A stretch of 64,000 nt of DNA from Panagrolaimus kolymaensis (lineage: Eukaryota; Nematoda; Chromadorea; Rhabditida; Panagrolaimidae). Position numbers and translations under genes: made by a program. The stretch is taken from assembly GCA_028622995.1 (NCBI GenBank), contig JAJQJQ010000002.1, positions 9,176,001 to 9,240,000 of the forward strand. Reading direction: 5' to 3'. Under the pieces are notes generated by a model. The model did not search any database, was not told where the DNA came from, and saw only the letters and a list, made by a program, of their open reading frames with translations. Positions 1 through 12,052 of the stretch are shown in pieces (position 1 is the stretch's first letter; every line of letters begins with the position of its first letter).

Positions 1-984
1 TGATATTTTTTGATCTTGTTTTGTTCGCTTGTTTTACTTTTTCATATGTTTTTGTGTTCTTGTTTTGCACAATTTTTTAATATGTACATAAAATGTCTTG
101 TTTGATTTTAAAGTTTTTCTTTTTCTCATTTATCAAAACTTGAAGGATGAAGGCACATTTGCTTTTGATATTCAGTGGATGAAGACGTAAAAGGTTGCTT
201 CAGTGGTGACAGCTATGCTAGCTTGATGAAAGGCCTCGATGAAAATTTCTTTGGAGGTTAAAAATGTATTCTCTTGTAATGATGGGAGGTATACGGTTAA
301 TTTAGTATTTGTAAACACTTTTCATCTCTCCCGCCAAATAACGTTGTTTGTTTTTCATGTTTTCCAGGAAGTTTTAAAGCACATGTTTTTTACCATGATG
401 CGTGGATGTTGTTACTATCTCTTTGAAAAATATTTATTAAAATAAGTGCATTGCCAATATTTTTAAGCTTTTCTATGATGCAATTCACCGAAGAAAATTG
501 TCCGAAGAGAGCTACATTGGTTTAATGTTAGTTGTCAAAAACATACACTCTTTTTTTGGACATCATCGGCCAATCAATTGTGGTGTTATTTTTTTGGAAT
601 TGCCCTACTTTATTCGTGGTTCAACTAAATGTTTCACTGATTTGGGATTGATACCCATAACGTTATTCTTGCCTTAAAAAAGTCACGTCTGTAAACTTTG
701 AATTGGTAAAAACCTAAGAGATTTTTATCAAAATGGAGAAAACAAAGCAGTTATTACATTGCCGAGCTGATTAGCAGCTACCACACAAAATGAACAGCAA
801 TAAAAATTTGTTTTGAAGTTAAAAGTGTTTTTTTGTTTGTTGTTGAAGAGATACGGATTGATCGGCAATTGAATTCTGTAAACTAGAACGGCTTCCATTA
901 CATTTTATTAAGATTGATTACAATGGAAGAGTTTAAAAACAAAATAATTATATAAAAAAAAGAAATTTTTGGCATAAAATTCCA
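1..984. other. Non-coding stretch with a BTB-gene 3' UTR relic
   Basis: Bases 1-110 resemble the 3' flank of the BTB gene that ends at 8281: both have a tract around TGTACATAAAATG followed by TTTGATTT. This is probably the tail of a lost or out-of-window BTB copy. The rest of the stretch shows no gene I can support. One short open frame near 200-260 reads GCFSGDS, which superficially recalls a Hint-domain start, but it is isolated and followed by a stop. Confidence 0.4.
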
Positions 985-2359
985 CTAATTTTTCTGCTTA
1001 GAATAGGTTTTTATGAGACTACATACATATGGTTTTAGTTTGAAGCAATCCTGAGCTGCCCATGTCCCATCAAATATGGACATTGATGCGCAATCTAATC
1101 CAGCTGTATTTTGTGGTTCTCCATTTGACCAATCAGCGAAATCAAAAACAGAATTATCTATCCATGACCAAGTTCCAGCGTGTATAAGCTTTGACGCACC
1201 TATCCAAAAATCACTCGAAGTACTATCCGTAAAATAATTTGGAGCTTCACCTACAAAAAAAGGTTTATTTTGGGTTAAAATCTTTGGTTAGTTTCCTTAC
1301 TTGCAATAATGGTATTCATAAGAGCATCGTGGATGGAAACCAAATTTCCTTTTATGTTTTTGCATTTTACTATAGCATCGCCAAATGACGTGGCAGTTGT
1401 TTGGAAAATATAACAATTTGAATTCCATTCAACACTTCCATTTGGGCAATTGGTATTAGAAGAAGGTGTGGATGCTTTAGTACTGGACAAAAAAGTTGTG
1501 GGTTGTTGAGTTGTATTTGGAATAACACTAACAGTTGAAGTTGTTTGAAGAATTAAACTTGTTTTAACATTTAGTGTCGTCGCTGGAGGTGCTATTGTTA
1601 TAATTGTTGTTGGTGGTGATGGTGGTAGTTGGCAAACAAATGGCTTTATCGAGGTACAATCGAAGGCATACCATAAACCATGGCCTGTTTTTGCTCCAAT
1701 ACAATTACCAAATCCACTCGGTTCTCCTTGAGCCCATTCGACGAAATCAAAAGCAGTTTTATCCTCCCATACCCAATTACCCTTTTTTCTGTAATCGTCA
1801 CCACCAATCCAATAATTATTTGCATTAGGAAAGGCCTTTTCAGCCTTATCTGTAAGAGAATTGTAAAAAAAAGAGAAAGGGTTTACTACCGTTTAGCATG
1901 CCCGCTTCATTACTTTTTTTTGTTCATTACCCTTTTTTCCTTTTTCAAAATCTTTCAAGGAAGGAAAAATCCATGCAAAAAATTACCACTTGAAACACTT
2001 CATAAATAAAACTTTTTATTCCAATTTTTGAATATAACTCGAAAAAATAAAGGGCATACTAAACTGTAGAAAATTCAAAGAAATTTAATTGGAAAATTTG
2101 GTTAACAACAGCGTCATAGCTTACCGGCCAAAAAAATATTATCAAATGCATCATGAAGTGATACCAAATGTCCGCTTAAACCGTGACAATAAACTTCAGC
2201 TTCAATAAAATTCAAAGTGGCAAAATTAGAAGTTAGGTTAGAAAACCAATAACAATTTGAACCTGAAAACGATTGAATAGTTCCATTAGGACATGTGGCA
2301 TTTAAAGTATTATAAATAAATCCAAATAAAATGATAGCAATCAGAACAATTTTATCCAT
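985..2359 (-). CDS. Secreted protein with two C-type lectin domains
   Basis: Three exons (2125-2359, 1301-1849, 985-1250) give 349 aa. A hydrophobic signal peptide (about residues 1-21) is followed by a first C-type lectin domain (CTLD), a Thr/Pro-rich linker that is probably O-glycosylated, and a second CTLD. Recognisable CTLD marks include CPNG at each domain start, HLVSLHDA/NLVSIHDA, WIGG/WIGA and the closing FDCTSIKPFVC and W-AAQDC-F-YVC segments. The first domain has a GEP motif at the carbohydrate/calcium site rather than a clear EPN or QPD, so sugar binding cannot be assumed. It is the inverted paralogue of the gene at 5318-6585 and keeps the tryptophan codon that is mutated there. Nematode proteins of this type are secreted from gut or hypodermis and many respond to microbes; that role here is inferred from the family. 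Confidence 0.85.
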
Positions 2360-2721
2360 AACTTAGACTTCACTTTTTTGATATTAAATCGATAACTTTT
2401 TGATGTCTTTCCAAATAATTTTCTTCCTTTCGTGCAAAAAACTGATAAAAAATTCGGTCGACTTCCACTTAACATACATTTTAAAAAGCGAACTTTACCT
2501 TTTTAAAGTTCCTGTTATCTTTTTTTAAATATTTTTTTTGTGTTTTCATTCTTTAAAAAAATACACAGTTTAAATCTTAAAAATATTCGATTATTCTTAA
2601 ATTTTAGTGATGAAAATTCCAATAATTGAATTTTAGTGAAAATCCATAATATCTGGGATTAAATTTTTTTAAATTACGAACAAGGAAAACGTTAAAAAAC
2701 AATATTAAAATATTCAAAATT

Positions 2722-2820
2722 TCATTGTATGGGATTTATAATTTTTGAAGGGTTTTGGTATACTTATAAATGCTTCAAAATTAAGCCATATGTTTACGAA
2801 CTTTCTTCATCGTCGTGTCT
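2722..2820 (+). pseudogene. Fragment of a C-type lectin exon
   Basis: About 100 bp align by eye with the end of the first lectin domain of the gene at 5318-6585 (5905-6003 there). Shared features are TGTATGGGA, AGGGTTTTGGT, and a stretch encoding KPYV-EL-SSSS. The second cysteine codon of the YVC motif has become TAC (Tyr), and no neighbouring exon sequence remains. It lies on the plus strand, the same orientation as its parent 2.6 kb downstream, so it is probably a relic of a tandem duplication. Confidence 0.6.
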
Positions 2821-4946
2821 TCTCCATACAAATCATGCTACTTTTCCAAAAAGAAAAACTTTTGTTTCACCATACCTCTTTCTTTGAGATTTTAATCATT
2901 TCTATTGATATACAATTTTTTTCTTTCAAGGTTATTGGTGCGCCAGAATCTCCATTACATCCCTTTGCTATTTTATTTTAAATTTTTCAAAAAAAAAAAA
3001 TCAAGATTAAATAAAAATTATTTTCTTTTCTGCCTTTAAATTTTCCTAAATTAATGAAACGTTTTTTCACATATTTAAATTTTTTTTTTTAAAGTAACAA
3101 AAAATAATAAAATATTCAAAAACTGAGGAAGCAATGAAAAAAGATGAAAGCTAAAAAACAAATGTTAAAATGAAAACTTTCAATGGAAAGAAAAAAGTCT
3201 TTCTGTCTGCAAACACACATTTTTTTTTGTTATATATAAAAAACTACTGCTGCTTTTCTTGTTTCATTTTTAAGCGCTGCTGCTGTCCGTCGTCGTTTAT
3301 TGTAGCTTTGTTTAGTGTCTTCACCTTCGCCAACATCATTAGCACTTTACACTACACAAGCAAATGTAAATGATCTTTGCGAGTAGTTGCTCCTTCATGA
3401 ATGAGATTTAGTTTGCGAAGTCGATGGTTAAAAAACATTCGAATCCTTCAATAACTGCGATTTGACTTTTATTTATGCAAGCGGTACAATAAATACGGTA
3501 AGAAAATTACCTGCAACAAACATCCTTCTTCATATCGTTTGCAGCTAAAAGCAAGCATTTTTAAGTTAACAACAAAAGAAATGAGCGATGTCATTTTAGT
3601 TTTTGCAAAATGGAAATTTAATTAAAAAGATAATTTTGTTTTCGATTTTAAAAAAATTTGGAGGAGATTTTTACGACAAATATTTATTTTTAAAATAAAA
3701 ATTATGACATAAAAGATAATAAATGTACCATCTTTAAATTGGTAATAAAAAGCATAAAAATTCTAAGCTTGAAACAATTGAATTAAAAAGCAAAAAATCT
3801 AAAATGTTTTCGCCAATAAAAGCATCAGAAAAGTTGCTAACATGAGTTTTTTGTTTGTGGACTAAAAATCCAAAATGCAGTGAAAGTTAAAGAAAATGGA
3901 TTTTAGTGTGTACATATATGCAATGCTACGTCTTTTGACCTTTGTGTGATGAAAAAATTATATTTCTTCGATTTCCTTGAAAAAAAAATAATGCAGACGA
4001 CACTAAAAGGTCATAAAAAAGCGCAAAAAGATATTGATTGCTCGAATGCAAGCAAAAAAAAAATGCTAGAAAAATCAATGTCCAACCTTTTCTTTGGCCA
4101 TTGTTTTTCTAAATTCCTCAAAAGTCAGTCATTAACCAAGATGTGCGCATTTGCGACATTCTTCTTGGTTTGGAGGGAAAATTTTTAATCCTTTTTTAAG
4201 ATTTTTGAATTTTTAAGTTTTATTACTTTTTTTGATTTTTCCAACAATTATTTATTCACTTTTTTCGATGTAAAACAATGCAATTAAAAACAGAGAAAAT
4301 CCGTCAAAATCCCTTAAAAAATTCTTGTTGTTTTTTATTTTTCAACATAAACTTTATGGCACTAAAAGAAAAAATCACTACATTGCGTTGATTACTACAT
4401 AGTTGATTGCTAAAATTTTTGATCGAGTGCTTTCGATTTATGACGGAGCTTTTATGTTTTTTAAAGCCCTGAAAGACAACGATAAGAATATGAGAAATCG
4501 TAGGTGTAAAGCAACAAAAAAAAAACACTGACATTCAATACAAAAATGTCAAAATAAAGTTTTTGCGTATTTTTTTTTCTTGTTTTTGTCTTGGAAATTG
4601 AAAGCACGCATATTTATATCGCTTTAATTTTTGAATTTTTTATGAAAGTTTTTTTTCTTTTATGGATTTAATTTTGTGAAAGTTTTATTTTTCGATCAAC
4701 AACAACAAAACAAAGAAAATGACCCACGCTCGAATTTTTGATTGAAATATTTGATTTTAAAGATATTACGTTTGAAACTTAATTATCGTCGGAGAAAACG
4801 CTAAATTAAGCAGTCTATGTGGGTATCATTACCGAACAGTGTATAAATTTTGAATTAAATTCAACCTTAGCAGAAGCAAGAAAAATGGAGTTTAAAAAAT
4901 GAAATTAACTTAGGTGTTTATAACAGTGTTGTCACTTTTTTATTTT

Positions 4947-4998
4947 GTCGACGCCGACGCCGTCATCGACGTCGACGCCAAGTCGCCGCCACGCCACC
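4947..4998. repeat. GC-rich GTCGACGCC-type short repeat
   Basis: A 50-bp island of CG-rich sequence in DNA that is otherwise mostly A and T. It is built from degenerate, slipped copies of GTCGACGCC / GACGCCGTC and ends in CGCCGCCACGCCACC. No open frame or RNA signature accompanies it. Confidence 0.6.
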
Positions 4999-5317
4999 AA
5001 AATACAAATCGTTGATTTATAAAACCATTTATTTAATTTGACAGATATGCTTTAAAAAAATGCTGTAAAGCAGATGAAATAAAAAAAAATCGCAATAAAA
5101 AGTTTTGAAAATATTTCTATTAAACATCGAGGACCACATTTTAATGCTTTTTTGAATCAGGCTATTATTTTGGTGAAAGGTAAGAAAAGATAACGCTTTT
5201 GTGAAAGACCAAATTTTAGTTATTTTATTGCATTTTTTAAAAACAATAAAAGGGAATTGAAGCCCTACAAAAGTATTGTTTTTGATAGCAAAAGAAATCA
5301 TTAGAGTAGGCAAAATC

Positions 5318-6585
5318 ATGAATAAAATTGGTTTCGTCGTTTCTATATTTTTATATGTGTTTGTTTATAATTCTGTAAATGCTTCATGTTTGAATGGAGC
5401 AATTCCATCAATTACAAATTCTTCAATTTGTTATTGGTTTTTTAATTCATACCTTACTTTTAATGAATCAGAAATATATTGTAAAACATTAGGAGGACAT
5501 TTGGCTTCGGTGAATGATGGATTTACTAATACACAAATAGCTCGTAAGTTTCTTTGTGTTGCACTAAATTTAGTTTTTATTGTGGAAATTGGCAGTTGCT
5601 TTCCTTCATCTGAGGCTTCGGAAAATGCGAATTCCATTTTTGACTTATGAAAATACTTAACTTTGTTCAAATTATTTTTTGAAATTTGTTGCGTTTTTCT
5701 TTTACGATAATAGTTGACTTTTTTAAATTTATTTTTCATATTTTAATTTAAGGACATGCTAAAAAGGCCTTTCCAAATGCAAAAGATTTTTGGATTGGTG
5801 GAGAAGATGTGGGTAAAAAGGATTATTGGTATTGGGTGGATGGGGCTAATTTTACTTTTACAAATTGGGCTCCAGAAGAACCAGTTGAATTACCTGGCTT
5901 TGATTGTATGGGAATAACTATCGCTAAAGGGTTTTGGTGTACATATGATTGTTTCAAACTAAAGCCATATGTTTGCGAACTTCCATCATCTTCTTCACCA
6001 CTACCAACATTAGCACCAATAACAACAACTTTTAAAACTACACCATTAAATGTAAATACAACTTTATTTCTTGAAACAACTTCAACTTTGCCATCCACGT
6101 TTTTGCCAACTCAACAACCCACAACTTCTTCTAGTACCAATTGCCCAAATGGAAGTGTTGAATGGAATTCAACTTGTTATATTTTTCAAACAATTGCAAC
6201 GTCATTTGGGGATGCTATAGTAAAATGTAAAAATATAAAAGGAAATTTAATTTCGATTCACGATGCTCTTACGAATACCATTATTGCAAGTAAGGCAGTC
6301 AACCAATCATTTAAAAATTAGTTAATAAAATTCTTTGTAGGTGAAGCTGAAAATTATTTTACTGATAGTGCTATGAGTGATTTTTGGATTGGAGCCACAA
6401 CGCTTATGCATGCTGGAACTTGGTCATGGATAGATAACTCAGTTTTTGACTTTTCTGATTGGGGCTCTAATGAACCACAAAATTCAAATGGACTTGATTG
6501 TGCTGCAATGGCTATGGCGGGTGGAGCTTGAAGTGCACAAGATTGTTTTAAATCTAAACTTTTTATTTGTGCCGTCACGTTGTAA
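5318..6585 (+). CDS. Two-domain C-type lectin, interrupted by an in-frame TGA
   Basis: Exons 5318-5543, 5753-6289 and 6341-6585 (335 codons up to the TAA at 6583). The layout matches the minus-strand lectin at 985-2359: signal peptide, CTLD 1 (HLASVNDG, WIGG, FDCM, YVCEL), Thr/Pro linker, CTLD 2 (CPNGSVEW, NLISIHDA, WIGA, FDCAAM). Codon 318 (6529-6531) is TGA where the paralogue has TGG in the segment before the last two cysteines (GTW-AAQDC there, GA-stop-SAQDC here). A protein stopping at 317 aa would lose the last disulphide of CTLD 2. The frame stays open to the normal stop, so the mutation is young. A selenocysteine reading is unlikely because the paralogue has Trp. CTLD 1 carries an EEPVE stretch near the usual ligand loop. 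It could still make a one-domain lectin. Confidence 0.8.
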
Positions 6586-7227
6586 TCATTATTCCTGTTT
6601 GGAATTAAGTTTAATTAGAATAAAGTTGTGGTATTTTTAAATACTTTTCTTGCTTAACTTTGAATTATATCTTTTGTAAAACGGTTTCATAATTAAAAAC
6701 TTCACTTATTTTTTTTTGTCGATATTGATATTCGATATATCACAAAGCCCTGATCAGTACCCTACGAAAAACCTGGTTTTGTTCAAGAAGCCTAATCGCT
6801 TCAATTTAAAAAAGAAAAAAAGGTCGATGGATCAATGGTGTCTCAAAAGATATAATGGAGAAAAAATTTTTAGCGTGCTAATCCTTTTTTTTTAAATTTT
6901 TATAACAAGCACAAAGCCATAATTGGATCTCGTAGCGAATAACTGTATTGCGCACAGATAATGCTGGAACATTCCTTTTTTTGCCTTTTTTTCTCTCTCA
7001 TTCTTATGATGGTTTTTTTAGTTTAACTGTTTTGATAATTACTGTTGTTTCATAATAATATTTTTTATTCCATGTTTTGTGTAAACTACAAACATATATA
7101 TTTATTTAGCGTGCATATGATAGAACAAAGTTTTATCATATTTTTACCAAAAAGATATAAACCATAGATGATTTTGGATTTATTTACCATTCTTTTTTTG
7201 CAGATTCTTTATTGATTTCTTGAAACA
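6586..7227. other. Intergenic region with BTB upstream block
   Basis: Lectin 3' flank, including an AATAAA-like sequence near 6619, then the upstream region of the first BTB gene. From 6931 it shares a block with the region upstream of the second BTB gene (see the regulatory entry). Confidence 0.5.
6931..7203 (+). promoter_or_regulatory. Conserved upstream block and trans-splice acceptor of BTB gene 1
   Basis: The block starts CGTAGCGAATAACTGTATT, a 19-base run matched with one change at 8803. It continues through a similar order of TTTTGTGT, ATAGTGCAAAG-like and GATTTTGGATTTATTTA segments. It ends in a T-rich tract plus GCAG (AG at 7202-7203), 24 bases before the ATG, as expected of a spliced-leader acceptor. 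Conservation between the two copies could be recent duplication rather than selection. Confidence 0.5.
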
Positions 7228-8281
7228 ATGTATCATTATTCTGACCGTTCGGATTCATTGGCTCTTTTACCATGTACAATGGAAAATGTAATTTTTCTTT
7301 CTTTTTTTTACAATTCACACATTCTTTATTTTTAGGGTGTTTTTGTTACCAATGTCAAATGGAAAATTCGTAGTTTAGATCTCAATCGTCACAATCAATG
7401 CTGTTACAGTAAGAAAGTTTTCGTACATGATCCGATCAAGAATGAACCTATCAAAATTCAACTTCGTTTGACTAAGAAAGTACGCTCCAAGGGTGTAACT
7501 TATCAAATTGAATATAAGCAAGATAATCACTGGAAATGGTATTCATCTATTGGTATGTTTATTGTATTTATACTAAATTTATTTGTGTTGCTTTTTAGAT
7601 TTACGTTCTGGAGATTTTGAATATACTGTTCGATTTTTGAATAACATCTACTATTCTAGTAAATGTCTTAAAACTGATTTACGACAATATTTGAAAACAA
7701 TTCATGGAGAAACTTTTGCATTTGGTGGTAAGACTCATCAGATTGAAGATTGTTTCAAAGGAGTTATGCTTGCTTTTATCGAACAAGAATACAATGAAGA
7801 TTTTGTCATTGAATGCCAAGGAAAGGAATTCAAGGTATGTTTTTATTCCTCTTTAATTGTTTATATTTATCGTTTTTTAGATTAAGAAGATCATCCTTCA
7901 AGCTCGTTCTCCTGTATTTAATGCTATGCTTTCAACCAACTACTTTACTGAAGGACGTGAAAATCGAATGGTCATCAAAGATTGTGGTTCTGAAGTCGTT
8001 GAAAAAATGGTTGAATTCTTTCAAACTGATTTCGTTAAGAATACTACTGATTTTGAAGTCGAACTCTATGAAATCGCACGAAAATATATGAGCGAAAGCT
8101 TTATTGTATGTTTTTCTTTTTCTTTTATGATAAATTCTTATTTCACCTTTGTTTTTAGGAATTTACTCGTCTTCCATTTGTTGACAGCTTAACCAATAGA
8201 AACTATGCTAAACGTCTTCGGATTGCTGGAAATCATAATGATAGTAAAACAAAAAAATTAATGAAAGAATGGTATATCTAA
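7228..8281 (+). CDS. BTB/POZ protein with N-terminal MATH-like beta domain (copy 1)
   Basis: Five exons (7228-7287, 7336-7552, 7599-7834, 7881-8105, 8159-8281), 286 aa. Residues about 20-140 form a beta-rich region with FVTNVKWKI, KIQLRLTKK and YQIEYKQDN strands, MATH/TRAF-like in pattern but divergent. The BTB core follows: EFKIKKIILQARSPVFNAML, then the acidic ENRMVIKDCGSEVVEKM and the helix EVELYEIARKYM. In nematodes MATH-BTB (BATH) proteins act as substrate adaptors for CUL-3 ubiquitin ligases; that role is family knowledge, not seen here. The start follows a strong acceptor at 7203. Four paralogues with the same exon phases lie in this window (7.2, 9.1, 15.0 and 16.8 kb). Confidence 0.85.
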
Positions 8282-9054
8282 AATCAAGACCGTCGTCGTT
8301 AATCTTATTTTTTGTTTTCAAATTTCCTGTTTTTTCTTAATGTTTTGCTTTACATTTTTTTGTTCTTTTTCTTTTTATCGTTTTGCATGCTTTTAAATTT
8401 TGTACATAAAATGTTTTGTTTGATTTCATTGTTCTTATTTTGTGCCATTATTTTATCTCAATGATAGTTTAATCTGAGGTTTCAAGCTTGTTTTATATCT
8501 GAACATTAAGTTTGTGCTATGACTCTATAGCCTAACCAATATTCCCCTTTGGATTAAGTTTAATTAGAATAAATCAGTGTTGTTTTTAATATTTTTTACT
8601 TTACTTGAATGTTGAATTATATCTTTCGAAATAGGAAAAAAAAACAAGAAAGTTCGTGGATTGATGGAAGTCTAAAATAGCAGCGATCTTGGATTTGATA
8701 GTTAATTAACTAAATTTTTTTTATCGAAAATCTCGAAAATAGAAAAGAAAAAAAGTTATTTCATTTTACATACATCCACCAATTCACAAATGTACTTGAT
8801 TATCGTAGCGAATAACTGCATTAGCGCGCAATCTATGCATCAGATTATGTTATTTTTTCATTCACACGTTTTGTGTTTTTAGTTTAGTTGTGTTTGCTGC
8901 TGTTTCTTAGTAATATTTTTTTATCCGCGACCTATCATGCTTTAATATAGTGCAAAGTTTATCATTTTTTACAAAAAAACAAATAAAACAGAGACGATTT
9001 TGGATTTATTTAACATTCTTTTTTTAGCAGATTCTTGGTTGATTTCTTTAAACG
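8282..9054. other. BTB 3' flank and second conserved BTB upstream block
   Basis: 3' flank of BTB gene 1 (TGTACATAAAATG near 8400, AATAAA near 8569), then the copy-2 upstream block starting CGTAGCGAATAACTGCATT at 8803 and ending in TTTTTAGCAG (AG at 9029-9030), the probable spliced-leader acceptor 24 bases before the next ATG. Nothing else recognised. Confidence 0.5.
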
Positions 9055-10174
9055 ATGTTTCAATTGGACCTTTGGAATGCTTCGGGTTATGAATCGGACC
9101 TTTTAAATACTTCGGATACTTTGACTCTTTTACCTTGTACAATGGAAAATGTATGTTTTTCTTTCTTTTTTTTTTACACTTCACACATTCTTTTAATTTT
9201 CAGGGATTGTTTGTTGCCAATGTCAAATGGGAAATTCATAATTTATATTCCAATCGTCATAATAAATACTTTTACAGTAAGAAAATTTTTTTACATGGTC
9301 CAATTAAGAAAGAACCAATCGAAATTCAACTTCGCATAACTGAAGATGCATTCTCCGATGTTGGAACTTATCAAATTGAATATAAGCAAAATAATCAATG
9401 GGAATGGTATTCGTACCTTTGTATGTTTATATTATTTATTACTTGATTTATTTTCTTCATTTTTATAGATTTTCCAAATAGTCGTAAAGATTTAGAATTC
9501 ACTGTTCATCTTTCAAAAAACTTTTACTACTATTCAAAAACTCTTGTGGATGATTTACGACAATATTTGGCTTCAATTCATGGAGAAAAGATTGCATTTG
9601 ATGGCAAAACTTATTCAATTCAAGATTGTTCCAAAAAACTTTTGCTTGCTTTTATTGATGAAGAATACAACCAAGACTTTATTATTAAATGTGAAGGAAA
9701 GAAATTCAATGTATACTTTTATTCCTCATTCATCGTTTATATTTCTATGTTTTTTTTAGATTAAGAAAATTATCCTTCAAGCTCGTTCTCCTGTCTTCAA
9801 TGCCATGCTTTCAAACGACTACTTTAAAGAAGCACGAGAAAATCGAACGGTTATCAAAGATTGTGGTTCTAAAATCGTCAAAAAGATGATCGAATTCCTT
9901 CATACTGACTTCGTTAAAGATACAAGAAATTATGAAATTGAGCTCTATGAAATCGCCCGAAAGTATATGTGCCAAAGTTTTATGGTATGTTTCTTATACT
10001 TTTTAAAGTTACCTCTTATCTCTCCTTTGTTTTTAAGAATTTACTCGTCTACCTTTTATTAATAAATTAACTATGGAAAATTATCACGAGCTTCTTGAAA
10101 TTGTTGAAAAACATGATGATAAAGAAACAAAAAAATCAATGCAATCATGGTATTCAAATCAACGTCGTCGTTAA
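9055..10174 (+). CDS. BTB/POZ MATH-like protein (copy 2), damaged last splice acceptor
   Basis: Exons 9055-9150, 9204-9420, 9469-9710 and 9760-9984, with a last exon homologous to 10037-10174 (305 aa if joined as in copy 1). Domain order is as in the first copy: FVANVKWEI, IEIQLRITE, then the BTB core with KKIILQARSPVFNAML, ENRTVIKDCGSK and EIELYEIARKYM. At the last intron, copy 1 has TTTTTAG before GAATTTACTCG; here it reads TTTTTAAG before AATTTACTCG. The acceptor AG has become AA, so the first usable AG ends one base later. That shifts the frame and gives a stop at 10068-10070 after 10 novel residues (270 aa). Intron retention would also truncate. The BTB core would survive; the C-terminal tail, including the terminal basic NQRRR, would be lost. 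Confidence 0.8.
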
Positions 10175-10756
10175 TCTTCTTTTTGTGCCTAATTTTTTTT
10201 TTATTGAATTCATTGTTTTACTTTTGTTTGTTCTTCTTCTTTTTATTGTTTTGCATGTTTTTAAGTTTGTACATAAAATGTTTTGATTGATATCATTGTT
10301 CTCATTTTATTCCATTTGATATATGTGATTTAAAAAACCTGGTGTTTTTAAAAAGAAAATTTGCGCCACAGACATTTGGGTGTTTCTGTCTTAATAAAGT
10401 ATGTATGTGTCGCTAAAAACTATTTTTTCTCTTTTCAAAAAAACTCTGTCCACGTCTTTTTTGTTTTATTTCTTCTTTTTTTTTGAACGATATGCTAGCG
10501 TTTGAAACACACTCATATTCTCCTTTCCAAAATTTGTTAGTGAGTCGGGATCGATCAAACAGAAAAAATAAAGCATTTAAAAATTTATAAAAATATAAGA
10601 AGAATGTTTTTGACTTTTGAATTTTTCCATATCATTTTTATTTATTTTTTGTGTATGTAGTGAGTCAGCAATACTGTATGTAATTTTAAATTTCTTCTTT
10701 TCTTGTATTTTTTTTGAATATTTGTTCTAACCTTTTATTTTGTTTTCTTTGTCTGC

Positions 10757-10778
10757 AAAGGTTGAGAAAGCAACCTTT
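10757..10778 (+). other. Perfect 8-bp stem hairpin
   Basis: AAAGGTTG, a 6-base loop AGAAAG, then CAACCTTT. It sits after a T-rich tract preceded by the GAATATTT motif. A related AAAGGTTAAGAAAGCAACC sequence occurs near 46757, upstream of the endonuclease IV gene. Function unknown; it may be part of a small RNA or a binding site. Confidence 0.4.
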
Positions 10779-12052
10779 AAGGAAGCGGATCAAATGATTC
10801 AACTCCAAATTTTTCTTTGTTCTATTTTTACAATTTTTGTTTTCGTTGTCTGCGATGAAAAAGGTTAGCCTTACCGACTTTAGAAAGCGTTAACATTTCT
10901 TATTTTTATCGTGAATTAGTTAATAAAGCAAACAACCAAAACATTGCATAAACACAGAAACTTTACAATGTATTTAGTGATATCAAAAAAAACTTTTCCA
11001 TATGCTTTTAAAAAATTTGGTTACAAGCAGCAAAAATATTTTTGAAACAAATTATTAAAATCCATTAAATTTGAATTAACAAACAAAACGTTTAAAAAGT
11101 GACATTTTGTTAATTTCGAAGGTTGACCTTTACATAAACTTATCTTTAAACTAATTTAATGGACATACTTATGCGTAAATTAAAAAAGTATATATATAAT
11201 CGGCCGGTCCACCCCTATCTGTTTCGTCAGGCAAAAATTCATTTAAAACATCTTTTTTCTTTTCAAATATAAAAGTCGAATAATTTTTGGTCGTTTTTCT
11301 AATTCAATTTTTGTTTGGATTTTTTTTTTACACATTGACAAAGGATAATCGTTTTTAGCTTTATAAATGACAAAAAAAAATATTTCTTTAGAAAACATAA
11401 AATATTCAAAAATCATTCTTCGTTAAAAACTATTGCAATTTCAAATGCAAAAAGAAAGCATCGGCTGTTGGAACATTTTTTTGTCGAGAAAAAATTGTAT
11501 TTGTTCTCTCGCTTTGTATCAAAAAAATTGCAACATTTTTTTCTTTTTTTTCCACGTCTCAAAAAAACAAAACAAAAAACAAATCAAAATGCTTTTTCTC
11601 TCTTCTCTTTTTGTCTACGCACTTAGCATCAAAAAAATATGCTGATTTATATGCAGGTTCAATTGTAATTAGCAGCAGACATAATTTCAGCAAGCTAATA
11701 AACAACCGAGTAAATAAATTTATCATCAATGGCTAAGTTCAGCCCCCATGTGTAGGATTATTTTTGAGAAAGTATGATTGTCTGCTTTATTTGAAAATGA
11801 TAAAAAGTAAATAAAAAAGAGAAAAGAATGATTAATTTAAAAATGCCTGAGAAATCGAGAAGCTAAATAAAGTTATGCTCTCCATCTCCTCTTTTCCTTC
11901 TTTATACGATCAAGGAAAACGTTTAAAAAAAATATTAAAATATTCAAAACCAACAAAAAAAAGTTACTAAAGCATTATAAAATAGTGCAATGCTTTGAAG
12001 AAGAAAAAACCACCAGCATAAAATTTGTTTACAAAAAAGCCATAAAAAAATC

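Larger units (their letters stand above)
2360..5317. other. Intergenic region between inverted lectin genes
   Basis: About 3 kb of very AT-rich DNA between the divergently transcribed lectins. It contains the decayed lectin fragment at 2722-2820, two copies of the AAAATATTCAAAA motif (near 2707 and 3108) and an isolated GC-rich patch at 4947-4998. The open frames at 2745, 3170, 3946, 4304 and 5029 have simple-sequence composition and no recognisable domain; I do not call them genes. Confidence 0.5.

Noticed and set aside
200..260. GCFSGDS reading as a Hint (hedgehog-type) domain start
   Set aside because: Only seven residues match, the frame stops soon after, and no further Hint motif follows.
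5431..6098. Minus-strand frames over lectin 2
   Set aside because: Antisense shadows of real lectin exons and intron 1.
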